Below, piece by piece: positions 20,692 to 29,851 of a stretch of DNA of 30,904 nt. Position 1 is the first letter of the stretch. Each line of letters starts with the position of its first letter. Source of the DNA: Setomelanomma holmii (taxonomy: Eukaryota; Ascomycota; Dothideomycetes; Pleosporales; Phaeosphaeriaceae); NCBI GenBank assembly GCA_010015745.1, contig ML978362.1:1-30904 (forward strand). Direction: 5' to 3'. The position numbers and the translations under genes were made by a program. The notes beneath the pieces were generated by a model, which made no database searches, had not been told where the DNA came from, and saw nothing but the letters and a program-made list of their open reading frames with translations.

Positions 20692-21417
20692 TCAAACCCA
20701 CGGCGCCTTGTCGCCTTCCACCCAGTCTCTTCCGATCGGCCTCCACATCAACCACCCAGTCAAGTCATCCTCCAACAACCTCTTCCATGTGTCACCCCTT
20801 CCCTTCATCTGGAGTTCCCCAAGTCTCTCCTGCAGCCTAGGATTTGGCGGAATAACCTCAATACAGCCAAACCCAGACTTCTCATATGCGCCTCTTGCAG
20901 AATTTAACGAACTAATCGCAGTCTCAATGCCAAGCTCATCAGCTTTCTCGGTACCCCAACGGATCAGCATACGTCCGATTCCGCGATGACGATGCGCTGT
21001 GTGAACAGTGATGGAGAGAAGATCCATATGCTTTCTCTTCACTCTTTCCGCTATGAAACGCCACAATCCATCGATGAAGAGTTCCGCGAACTCCCGTTCC
21101 TCACTGCCCTCAGAATGCCAATATGCCTTAGTTCCCTCATCTCCGCCGCTCATCTGATTGACTTCCCAGACCGCGAAGCCAACGACTTCATCGATGTCGG
21201 TGTCGGTGACTTTGATGAAGAAGAGGTTTGGGTCGTTGTTTTGAAGCTTTTTCGTGGTTTTGGCGATTGCGTAAGCGATTCTTTCGTTGCGGGTTGGTAA
21301 GTTGGGGCGGAAGTGTTTTAGTTGCGGATTGTAGGGTGTCAACCATGCGTCATGGTCCATGGGCATGATTTTGGCGAAGTCGGAGGGGTCGGTGACGTGG
21401 GAGAGTATTAATGGCAT
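20692..21417 (-). CDS. GNAT-family N-acetyltransferase
   Basis: Single exon, 241 aa. GNAT proteins move an acetyl group from acetyl-CoA to an amine. The core runs from about residue 66 to 190: a beta-strand pair at FFIKVTDTD/VVGFAVWEV, then the acetyl-CoA pyrophosphate loop RHRGIG inside VHTAHRHRGIGRMLI (motif A, about 140-155), followed by SLNSARGAYEKSGF, the usual motif B region. The N-terminal segment (MPLILSHVTDPSDFAKIM) resembles that of many fungal GNAT paralogues with unknown small-molecule substrates. Neither a histone nor a toxin target can be assigned. It lies downstream of the P450 on the same strand, with 221 bp between them. Confidence 0.88.
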   Translation of the reverse strand: MPLILSHVTDPSDFAKIMPMDHDAWLTPYNPQLKHFRPNLPTRNERIAYAIAKTTKKLQNNDPNLFFIKVTDTDIDEVVGFAVWEVNQMSGGDEGTKAYWHSEGSEEREFAELFIDGLWRFIAERVKRKHMDLLSITVHTAHRHRGIGRMLIRWGTEKADELGIETAISSLNSARGAYEKSGFGCIEVIPPNPRLQERLGELQMKGRGDTWKRLLEDDLTGWLMWRPIGRDWVEGDKAPWV

Positions 21418-21638
21418 GTTGAACGATAGATCAAAGAAACACCACTAGCAAAGGAACATGAAAACATCTGGTTCCGCTTCTTTTCGATTTCTCCTGTCTT
21501 ATAGCGTTCTACAGATATCACACTGTAGATAGTGTAGCGCCCAAAACGAACATGCTCGCATTACCCCGCAATCTGACATACTTCCCGCATTTGTCTGCTC
21601 AACATCGCGCGACAAGCGCGGCACCCTCATCAAATCAT

Positions 21639-23327
21639 TCAAGCTACAACGTTGCGTTTGTGGAGCTTGACCATTAGGCTTGGCTTGCTCCACAATACAA
21701 AACTCGTTTGACCCTTCTCCCAGTTGCGGCTTACATCCTGCAACTGCATATCAAAATTCCACACCAATCGCGCAAGGATCGTGCGTATCTCAGCCCATGC
21801 TAGATTCTGGCCAATACAATTGCGTGGTCCAACTGAGAACGGTTGGATTACCGAGCGCTTGTCTTCAACGTACTTCGGGTCGCCTAAAAAGCGCTCTGGT
21901 GCGTACTTCTCTGGATTGAGGAAGTGACGAGAGGACCTATATGCGCAATATTGCGGAATTCCAATCTTGATACCAGCAGGAACATAGGTTCCAGCGACTA
22001 TGACGCCGCTTTTCGGCGATATGCGTGGCAAAGCAGCAGGCACTGGCGGATAGATACGGAAAGTCTCCATGATGATGGCGTGTAACATTTTGAGCTTGCT
22101 GACGGATGCAAATGTAATTTCAGATTCCGTTGTGAAGGTCGTACGAATCTCTTCTTGTAGTTTGCGCATCCAATCTGGGTTCTTCAACAGGTAGTAAACT
22201 GCGCCACTGAGAAAAGTCGCTGAGGTCTCGCTGCCTGCGAGGATCAGGGTGCCACTCGTAGCCTTAATTTCGTCGTGGGTCATGCCGCGCTCATCGTTGT
22301 ACTTCAAGACGTAGCTGTTACAGTCAGCCCACAAGTTCCAGTATCCCTTTAATATATGCTTACCTGATGAAGTCTTTTCGATCGGTTTTCTTCTCGAGTC
22401 TGCGCCCAGCCTTCTCTTTCGTGTAGTCGTCATGCGCATCTCGCGCTCTAGCAAGGACAGGAATATACTCGAAGATTTTTTCCGTTGGTACACCATAAGC
22501 TGCCAAGATGCGAATGATGGCACCGGCCCTGAGCATGCTGAAAAGAGTTGCGACCCATTGGTTGTGGGTCTCCGCCTCTAAGGCGCCAAAGGACTCATCG
22601 AACGACAAATCGCCGGTGATGTCGAAAGTGGCGAAGTCTTAACATAACCAATCATCAGCGTATGAGACAGTCGCAAAGATTCGCTTGCACTGACTGAGAT
22701 ATGCCATGACGTCGACCGCACTACCTGCGCTTGCCTGCTTGCTGAGTTGTGAAATCAACAAGGTGATGTACGAGTTGATAATCTGTTCTTGGCTCTTGAG
22801 GGCTTGCTCCGAGAAAGCATAGTTGAGAAGACGTCGAATGCGTGTATGATCACTATCGTCCGCCGCTGCTTAATCTTAGCCGACGGTCTCGGCCTGGTCA
22901 ATAACTTTACCAATTATATCAGCTGCGACGCTCGCCCCACGCCAGTAGAATTCTGGGCATTTTGGCATGGGTGCTTTGTGCCCTTGACCATAAACGTCTT
23001 TCCATGCTTCAGGTTTGATGATTGACAACGTGTTCGGGGCGATCCTGACTATGTCTCCAAATCTTTCGTGTAATTCGTGCTGTTTGTAGACCACGTCGCC
23101 CTTCGCTATCTCGTAATATGCTGGGAAGTAGAACGCGCCGCGCAGCTTTGGTCCCGGGAATTTGGCTAAAGGATGAAGCCAAAGATTGTGTATCGCGCGA
23201 TAAATCGTGTAAGTAAACCACTGCAGTCGGCATAAGTAGCAGCGTCACAGTCAACGCAGAATCGACTCACGGCTACAAGCGCGGTCACGAAGATCCGTGT
23301 CGTCGATATCTCCAAAGAGACTGCCAT
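21639..23327 (-). CDS. Cytochrome P450 monooxygenase, CYP65/Tri11-like
   Basis: Spliced model: exons 23327-23271, 23220-22911, 22868-22695, 22637-22364 and 22314-21639, introns of 50, 42, 57 and 49 nt, 496 aa, full length. It is an ER-anchored haem monooxygenase. An N-terminal membrane helix (about 12-30) is followed by the proline-rich hinge FPGPKLRG. The I-helix oxygen-binding motif is LAGSETSA, the K-helix ExxR is ETFR, PERF appears as APERF, and the haem loop is FSVGPRNCIG with Cys438. The overall pattern resembles fungal CYP65-type enzymes, which include C-15 hydroxylases of trichothecene pathways, but no other such pathway gene is present, so the substrate is unknown. Two in-frame TAA codons near 22886 fall inside the 42-nt intron 2 and do not break the gene. 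Confidence 0.92.
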
Positions 23328-23904
23328 CGTCGTACGGTTGGTTATGAGCTGTTGGCGAAATGGTGGAACACTTATGATTAAATGTTGGCATTCGCTGCTG
23401 ATATTACACACTCGTGCCAACAATGCGATTTCTACCAGTCTTACCGGCTTATGCCGCGGAGGATGATCATTGAGGCCCATGTGTATGTCTGCTTATTACT
23501 CCAGCAAGTGAGAAGTAAGATTGGCAGAATGTTGATTGACCTGCTGAGTGTTGATGCGTGAGGTTGTCAGCGCTTGTGTTACAACACCCCGCACTTTACT
23601 GAAGAGGACTCAACAAGCCTCATTCCTGGTTCCTTAAACAGAATTACCTGCGATAGCGAAGAGTGGCGTGTTCCTCTAGACTGCATTGCTATTTTGCGAC
23701 TCGGCTACGCTTTGCGACAGCGAGCATGACGCGACCCTGAGTTCGATCGATAGATCTGAATAGGCCCGTGAAATCACGAGCCCGGCTGTAGATTGTGGAT
23801 ATGTTGGGAGTTTTCTCTCTTATGACGCTTCTCGTGACCTGCGACTAAGGAAAGCTGTGTTTCGCTATGATACGAAGGAGCTCGTATTTTCTGGGCCCTA
23901 GGCC
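23328..23904. other. Intergenic region between P450 and histidine-phosphatase-like gene
   Basis: It contains the P450 promoter and the 3' flank of the next minus-strand gene. No TATA box, RNA gene or supported coding frame was seen. A short GGCCCTA tandem begins at its right edge. Confidence 0.5.
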
Positions 23905-23911
23905 CTAGGCC
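23894..23911. repeat. Short GGCCCTA tandem repeat
   Basis: Two and a half copies of a 7-bp unit (GGCCCTA, GGCCCTA, GGCC). The stop codon of the histidine-phosphatase-like gene lies within it, so a slip of the repeat could change the C-terminus. Confidence 0.6.
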
Positions 23912-24642
23912 AAATTTGGTGTAGTCCTAGTGCTCAACAAATACGAGCCTCTTCGTAGTGGTAGATCTATCGATGTCACGACTTCACCCGGCTCGAGCGT
24001 GTCGCTTGGTATCAGCACAGTTGGCCCAAAGTCTTGCTTTGCCAACGAGTCGCAATTCAGACCGTGCCTAATACCCTCATCCTGCGCCTCCACATCTGTG
24101 GCAAATCGAAAAGATCGAAACTCGGCAGGATTATACCGCCGTCCTTTGACCATGAAGGCGATAATTCCTCGATGCGATATAACTACAATAGACCTGTACT
24201 TGTTTGAAAGGCCATGGAGCCTGTTACGAACGCACTCAGCTCGAGCGATTGCACCCTCTTCGGTGTGTTCTGGATAGTTCCACTGTTCCGGACATTCTGA
24301 GAAGTCGAATTGTGGAAACCTCGACTGCATCCCTGCTCTGGAATGACTTTTGTTGCATGTTGCATCGTTAGCTTCCCGTAGCTCTGGCCATATCTGGACA
24401 GGAGCTGTGAATTTATCGACTTGTTGCAAAGATGGAAAGACGTTGATCGCTGTCTGTATTGTCCGTGTCATGGGAGAAATGATGATGAGATCTGGAGATG
24501 TAGCTAAGGTAATTGCCATGGTTGCGCGCATCCCCGCCTCGGTCAGAGGTGGGTCGCGATGTGGATAAGGTCGCTGCACGTTGTGTAGGGCTTCGCCATG
24601 CCACACGATGTAGATGTGTGCGGATGAGGCGGATAGAGACAT
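23905..24642 (-). CDS. Histidine phosphatase (phosphoglycerate mutase-like) with altered RHG motif
   Basis: Single exon, 245 aa from the ATG at 24642, which has A at -3 and leaves only a few residues before the first beta-strand, as in relatives. In-frame Mets at 24654 and 24702 are alternatives. The fold is that of the branch-1 histidine phosphatases: HIYIVWHGEALHN at the start, DPPLTEAG, ISPMTRTIQTA, an acidic-site ELREANDATC and a C-terminal VVISHRG. The usual catalytic RHG reads WHG here: Trp14 replaces Arg (TGG, one transition from CGG) while His15 is kept. The second motif is HRG where HGG is common. Loss of the arginine should weaken phosphate binding, so activity is doubtful. It may be a pseudoenzyme. 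The frame is otherwise intact. Confidence 0.8.
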   Translation of the reverse strand: MSLSASSAHIYIVWHGEALHNVQRPYPHRDPPLTEAGMRATMAITLATSPDLIIISPMTRTIQTAINVFPSLQQVDKFTAPVQIWPELREANDATCNKSHSRAGMQSRFPQFDFSECPEQWNYPEHTEEGAIARAECVRNRLHGLSNKYRSIVVISHRGIIAFMVKGRRYNPAEFRSFRFATDVEAQDEGIRHGLNCDSLAKQDFGPTVLIPSDTLEPGEVVTSIDLPLRRGSYLLSTRTTPNLA

Positions 24643-25239
24643 ATTCGAGGTCATTGAGAAAACGGAGGGCGCAGAAGAGTGACATCTGGTTGAACGAGCC
24701 ACGTAGCGGCGCGCTATGGCTCCTGGCTATCTTCCGCCTTCCGCCACGCGCGAACAAAAATAACGCCGACTCCAAAGCGGGGGGATCCCCACCAAAATAG
24801 CCGAATCTGACGAGAACACCAAAACTACACTCTCTTATCGCAGTCTTTGCGCGATACTATTTAGACCAGATACTCCTAAGAACTATCGAAATAGAGAGCG
24901 TGTAAGGCTCTACAGATTTGCTTAGCAAATCTATTTGATTCCGCCAAGATTCCACAAGTTACGCTTCTTTAAAAAGTAGGCCTTTGGGAGTGTGCATTTA
25001 TTATTGTCGGCGCGTGCCGCCTAGCCTCGCCCCAACAAAGCATCATTCCATCGAGAGCGCATGCTTTCCATCAACACCAGTGATTCTGGCGAGGCGCGAG
25101 TCTCATGTGTAAGTAATTTTCCGCATGCGCTGTGGCAAACGAATCGCTCACCTTATACAGTACCCCGCACCCCATACCATATATTGGGTAGACTCCTCCG
25201 GCGCTGATTGCACTTGCATCTCAGCTCCGTCACCAACGC
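24643..25239. promoter_or_regulatory. Divergent promoter region (histidine phosphatase-like / HET)
   Basis: About 600 bp between two divergent start codons, AT-rich around 24840-25000. No clear TATA box or coding frame. The stretch 24643-24702 would be coding if the histidine-phosphatase-like gene started at its farthest upstream Met. Confidence 0.45.
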
Positions 25240-27416
25240 ATGACATATGATCTGCCCGTCATGCGCGAAGCATCAGATTTGTATGCCCGCTATCCTTTGG
25301 ATGATGCCCGGAGTGAGATCCGGCTTCTCAAGATGCACCCGGGGTCATGGCACGACCCAATCAAATGCAGCCTTCAAGTCATTTCGCTACTATTTCAGGG
25401 AACGAGTGCTCCGCCACCATATGCTGCGCTGTCATACGTGTGGGGACGAGAGAAGGCAACACATACAGTCACAATCGACGGATTCGATGTCGATACACGA
25501 CCCAATTTGTACACCGCACTGAGACGATTGCGGGCACATTGCGTCGAAACTCTCTGGGTCGACGCTCTTTGCATTAATCAGGCCTCAAGACAGGAGCGTG
25601 GCTGGCAGGTTAACCTGATGGGTTACATCTATGCCAGCGCTCAAGAAGTGTGTATATGGATGGGAGAACTCGAGGTCGCGAAGCAAATCTGGAATGGTAT
25701 TGCCATCAACCATGATCCCTCACGAGTTTATGACGCACGAGAATACTCTTCAAGCAAGCATGATACCGTTGAGATCTCGGACTGGGACATGCTCATAAAT
25801 ATTGCACAGCTCATTATCAAGATCGCAAATGATTCGACTTTTCCCGCCGACCTGCTACGTTGGGGGAGCGACTGGGACAGTCATCAGACGCAGCATTTCA
25901 ACTTGTTGATGCAAGCCATATCGAACCACAAATGGTACGTAGCCGACTCGAAGAGAAGACGCAAGGGTCTCACAATAGACGGTCCCTTCTTCACGCTGCA
26001 TCAAATGAACTTTAGCTAACAGCATCAGAAGGTTTAATCGTCTCTGGGTAACATAACTCCACCCAAGATATTGCGACCGCAGAAATAACGTGTTGTGCTT
26101 TACAGGTCGTCCAGGAAGTCATCATGCCATCTCGCTCGACAATCTTTATGGGGCCTGTCGCTCTAAGCCTACATCAAGTCATCTCTGCCAAAGCCAAGTA
26201 CGATACATACATGACCTACGAAGCGGTAAAACCGGTACGCTGGGCAAAGTTTTGCGGAGCTCTGCTGAGTGAGGGCCTCGTGAAGTTCATCGATATCGCG
26301 CGACTGAAAGACACACTTGGAGACGGACCTCCACTGTCAATACTGGAGATTCGTTTGTATTTGACCCGAAGATTTGCAACAGAAGACTTAGACCAGATTT
26401 ACTCGCTCATCGGACTCTTTCGAAGCTTCTCTATCAGCCGCACTGTTACTGCTGCGAACTCGATTGAGGCAAATTATGACGCGCACCCTTCTGAGGTGTA
26501 TACCGAAGTGTCCCGTCAACATATCCTGTCAACTCGTTCACTTCTACCCTTGTCGTTGTCATCCGCAAAGGGTCGATATCAGGCAATGCCAACTTGGGCT
26601 ATCGATTGGACCTGGCTTCAGCTCGACTCCGTTGACATCAATGTAAGGATCTGGGCTGAGATGCATGAGTTGTTTGATGCAAGCGCGGGGTTGAACGGAC
26701 ACGCACCGTACTTTGACGATAATGTGCTACAAATAAAAGGTCTGTACATTGACGAAATAGTTGCGATCAGGAAGCTTGGCCCACGCATGAGGGAGTATGG
26801 CGACTTTTTGCAGTTCCTCAAAGGTAGAGACCTTTTCGAAAGGTATCCAGGTGCCATTCAATCCACTTGGGGCGATGCTTGGCTTCGCACTCTTCGTTGC
26901 GACTGCTTAGAAGATCGCAGCCCTGCCAGCCCCACTTGGAAGTTGAGACGACTGGCTGACAACGAGTCGAGACTGATCGCAGCACTGCAAAATGCCGGAC
27001 TTCTTCAGTACGCGCCGTATGCGGGTAGAGAAGTCCATTTTGTAGGCGCCTTTCCCATCGAGTATCACCCAACCTGGCATCGGGATCCTGCACGAAAGGG
27101 GCGCAAAGATTTCGAACCTGGAGCTTTAACTTGGAATCTTGAGAAGAGTGTACAAGAGCAGCGGAGGAAAGTAGCAACAAATCGCGTGGTCTTTGTGACG
27201 AAGCAGAACTACCTGGGAATTACAAACGGTTGCAAGATAGGTGATCAGATATATATTCTCGCTGATGGGAACCTACCAATAATCCTGCGACAAGTCAATG
27301 GTATAGACGAGTACGAGAACGTGGCCGACTGTTACCTTCACGGTTTCATGGGTGGCGATCACAACAAGACATTACTCGAAAAACAAGGAGGCCTGAGACG
27401 GTTGAGAGTCATTTGA
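25240..27416 (+). CDS. HET-domain (heterokaryon incompatibility) protein
   Basis: Spliced model: exons 25240-25934, 26032-26047 (16 nt) and 26106-27416, introns of 97 and 58 nt, 673 aa. HET-domain proteins (PF06985) take part in non-self recognition and can trigger cell death when hyphae of different genotype fuse; many paralogues have no known partner. The three family blocks are present in order: YAALSYVWG (61-69), LWVDALCINQ (105-114) and RLWVVQEV (235-242). The third is formed only after joining all three exons, which confirms the splicing. The C-terminal two thirds lacks WD40, NACHT or ankyrin repeats and resembles the usual variable HET C-terminus, with FATEDLDQIYSLIGL, a typical block after the domain. 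No adjacent partner such as a STAND protein is visible. Confidence 0.93.
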
Positions 27417-27608
27417 TTACGGCACGGCTCCGTCGATATGCTGGAGTACCCGCGTGGGCTTCGAGGCCGATCGATCAGCCGCTTTCGTAATGGGAAAACA
27501 CTGGAGCTGCTGTTCCGACGCATAAGACACGAGTACTAACCACATCGCTCAATCGCCAATCTCCATCACTACGCCACGACGAAAGAGGGCTACGGCGGAA
27601 TTCCTGGC

Positions 27609-28544
27609 CTACTTGTTCGCCGCCAACTCCGCAATAACTCTTCCGACAACCTCATCGAGAGCTTCCTTTTGCAAGCCAAGTAGCTTCGCATCCTCCACCG
27701 CTTTCTCTTCGTAGTCGCCACCTCTTCCTTTCTGCATATGGGCCGTATAGAACTCTCCGACAACCGCCATCATATTCCCAGCAGCGACAGCCTCCCTTGA
27801 GGCTTTGATAGCCTCCTCAGGCTCTTGCGTCTTCACATCCCAATCGCTTTCATTCGTACCTGTGGCACGAATTGCGCTGTTCAGGATATCGCGCTGGTTA
27901 ACAAAGAACGAGCGCAAATACACCGGCCGATTTTTGAAAGCGTCCAGCTTCTCATCAGGCAGGCTTAGCAGGGCCGCAACGCCACGGCCAACTTGCGCAA
28001 GCGTCGATGTGTTGAACTTGGCGTCTCTGACATTATAGATGGTAGCTTTCTTCCTCGGGATGTCGATGCTCCACATGCCTCGAGCCAGACTCCAGTCGAA
28101 CCATGGGTTGTTCGCCACAGCAACCCAGCTCATCCCCTTCTCTTCGATAAGATCACGGTACTTCTTCTTGATTCCCAACATGGGAAAGAAGTCCTTGGCT
28201 AACGGACTGAGAGGATCCGAGCCAAATTCTGTCGGAAGGACCCAACGTACGCCTGCCTTTGCGGCAGCTTCGATCAAGGGGATCTGGGATTCCATCGCTT
28301 CATGGTGGTATGCAAGTTGCATAATGAGGACGTCCTGGCCTTGGAGTGCAGATGCGAGGAACGAGGGATCAGAGTAGTCGCCTTTCTTGACGTGCACTTC
28401 GGGAGGAAAGCTTGCGTTGGATTTTGCACGCGAGATAGCCGTGATGGTATGCAGACCGGATTTGAGAAGCGTAGAGAGAGTGACGCTTCCAATGGTTCCA
28501 GTTGCGCCAACCATGGCTATTTTTCGACCTTGTTGAGCGGACAT
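27609..28544 (-). CDS. NmrA-like / isoflavone-reductase-like oxidoreductase, second copy
   Basis: Single exon, 311 aa, ATG at 28544. It has the atypical SDR nucleotide loop VGATGTIGSVTL (about 12-23), VHVKKGDYSDP, a PTEFGSD block and the NmrA/PCBER C-terminal half. It is paralogous to the gene at 14005-15018: both carry NTST followed by VGR, and an N/SQRD block followed by TN/GT and DW, while overall similarity is moderate, so it is an old duplication rather than a recent one. NADPH is the expected cofactor; the substrate is unknown. A TATAAG box lies about 109 bp upstream of the ATG. The HET gene converges on it, 192 bp away. Confidence 0.9.
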   Translation of the reverse strand: MSAQQGRKIAMVGATGTIGSVTLSTLLKSGLHTITAISRAKSNASFPPEVHVKKGDYSDPSFLASALQGQDVLIMQLAYHHEAMESQIPLIEAAAKAGVRWVLPTEFGSDPLSPLAKDFFPMLGIKKKYRDLIEEKGMSWVAVANNPWFDWSLARGMWSIDIPRKKATIYNVRDAKFNTSTLAQVGRGVAALLSLPDEKLDAFKNRPVYLRSFFVNQRDILNSAIRATGTNESDWDVKTQEPEEAIKASREAVAAGNMMAVVGEFYTAHMQKGRGGDYEEKAVEDAKLLGLQKEALDEVVGRVIAELAANK

Positions 28545-28995
28545 GTTGCCGGCGAAGAAATTCTAATCGGACTTCGTCAAAAAAATTGATTGTAAGAACG
28601 GAGAGATTCTGTGGGTGGTATGATAGCTTCCCATGGCCGAGTCCTTACACTACTTATACTCCAGATTCTGTTGACCTGGGCGGCTCAATTTTGCGCCGCA
28701 AATTGGCTTGCATCACAAGCATCAGTGGATACACAGTGCCCTCGCTGTCTTCAGGACGCGAGCACGTAGAATTGTGTTGTCAGCATACGCGATGTCGCGC
28801 CAGATTTCGTCCGCTGGTGGTGCTGTCGCTTTGGATGTTGGAGGCCTTACCCGAAACGTCTGTGGCTTGGGCGCGCTAACCTCGTCTCGTATTGCTGTGG
28901 ACTACTCCCTATCTCAACACGATGAACGTCGACAAAGTGGTAACCGCTTGCGCAAGATATCGGGAAGCATGACGAGCCGATTACTGATACACATG
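28545..28995. other. Intergenic region, promoter of NmrA-like gene
   Basis: It holds the TATAAG box of the minus-strand NmrA-like gene and the 3' flank of the SDR. Plus-strand open frames here overlap both genes and lack motifs. Confidence 0.5.
28653..28658 (-). promoter_or_regulatory. TATA-like box of second NmrA-like gene
   Basis: TATAAG in the context AGTATAAG on the minus strand, about 109 bp upstream of the ATG at 28544. Confidence 0.4.
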
Positions 28996-29851
28996 CTACC
29001 ACGGATATTCACCCGAGTTGTGGATGAATCTGCCCGTCTCCTCGTCCCTCTTCCCATCAACAATATCCATGATGCTCTTCACGGTATCCTCCGCACTTCT
29101 CGCGCCATACTCAGCCTTGTTATGGCTTCCTAGGTTCGAGACGGTGAAGCCTGGATCGTACGCAAAGACCTTCATCAGCTTCTTCTCTGTGCCTTCAGTA
29201 TCTGCCTCCGCTTTATCGCCATCAATCTGCTCAACACCCAGACCGTGCTCGACATACAAACAACAAGTAAGCATGTTGAACGCAACTTTACTTGCGCGAT
29301 AGGCCTCGCCCTGGATTTTATACATTGGTGAGTCTGGGAACAGTCGTCGACCAATGCTACCCGCGCCTGAGGAGATGTTGATGATGCGCGGGTTGTTGGA
29401 CTTGCGCAAAAGCGGTATCATGGCCTTAGCGAGCAGATAGGGTCCAGTGGCATTGACGTCGAAAGACGTCTGTAGCTTTTCGCGCTCGGTCCCAGCTGAC
29501 AGCGTCGCGACTGCGGCATTGTTGACCAGAATATCGAGCTTGCCGTGCGACTTGGTGATATGCGACGCGGCATTGGCGATGTGGTCATCGGATTGAACGT
29601 CAAGTTGGAGGAATTCAATGTTTTCTGAAGGATTTCGAGATTTCAAGTCCTTTAGAGCCTCGTTGCCCTTAGATGTGGAGCGGGCGCTCATGAATACATG
29701 GTAAGTGCCACGTGCAAGGAATTGGCGGGCGATTTCAAAACCAATTCCACTATTTGCTACGGGAAGTCAGTACACGAACCAGCATCAGAGCTTTGATGTG
29801 AAGAGACGTACATCCTGTGACCAGAACCACTTCTTTCGCGATGGATGCCAT
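28996..29851 (-). CDS. Classical short-chain dehydrogenase/reductase
   Basis: Spliced model: exons 29851-29812 and 29756-28996, one 55-nt intron with a GTACTGACT branch site, 266 aa. It is an NAD(P)-dependent oxidoreductase of the classical SDR type. The glycine motif TGSNSGIG (residues 12-19) spans the splice junction, which proves the short first exon. NNAA at about 92, the catalytic serine in ISSGAGS (about 142) and YRASK (Tyr166, Lys170) complete the active site. An open frame from the internal Met at 29691 would lack the cofactor loop and is not the real start. The C-terminal lid region (EQIDGDKAEADTEGTEK) is longer and more polar than in minimal SDRs. The substrate is unknown. It is on the same strand as the NmrA-like gene downstream, with its own TATA-like box. 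Confidence 0.92.

Noticed and set aside
22869..22910. P450 as a pseudogene because of two TAA codons
   Set aside because: Both stops lie in a consensus short intron whose removal restores the family sequence.
21639..23327. Trichothecene cluster membership from the Tri11-like P450
   Set aside because: CYP65-type P450s are common outside that pathway, and no terpene synthase, regulator or other pathway gene is present.
28996..29691. SDR starting at the internal Met at 29691
   Set aside because: That start would remove the TGxxxGIG cofactor loop, which is encoded across the upstream intron.
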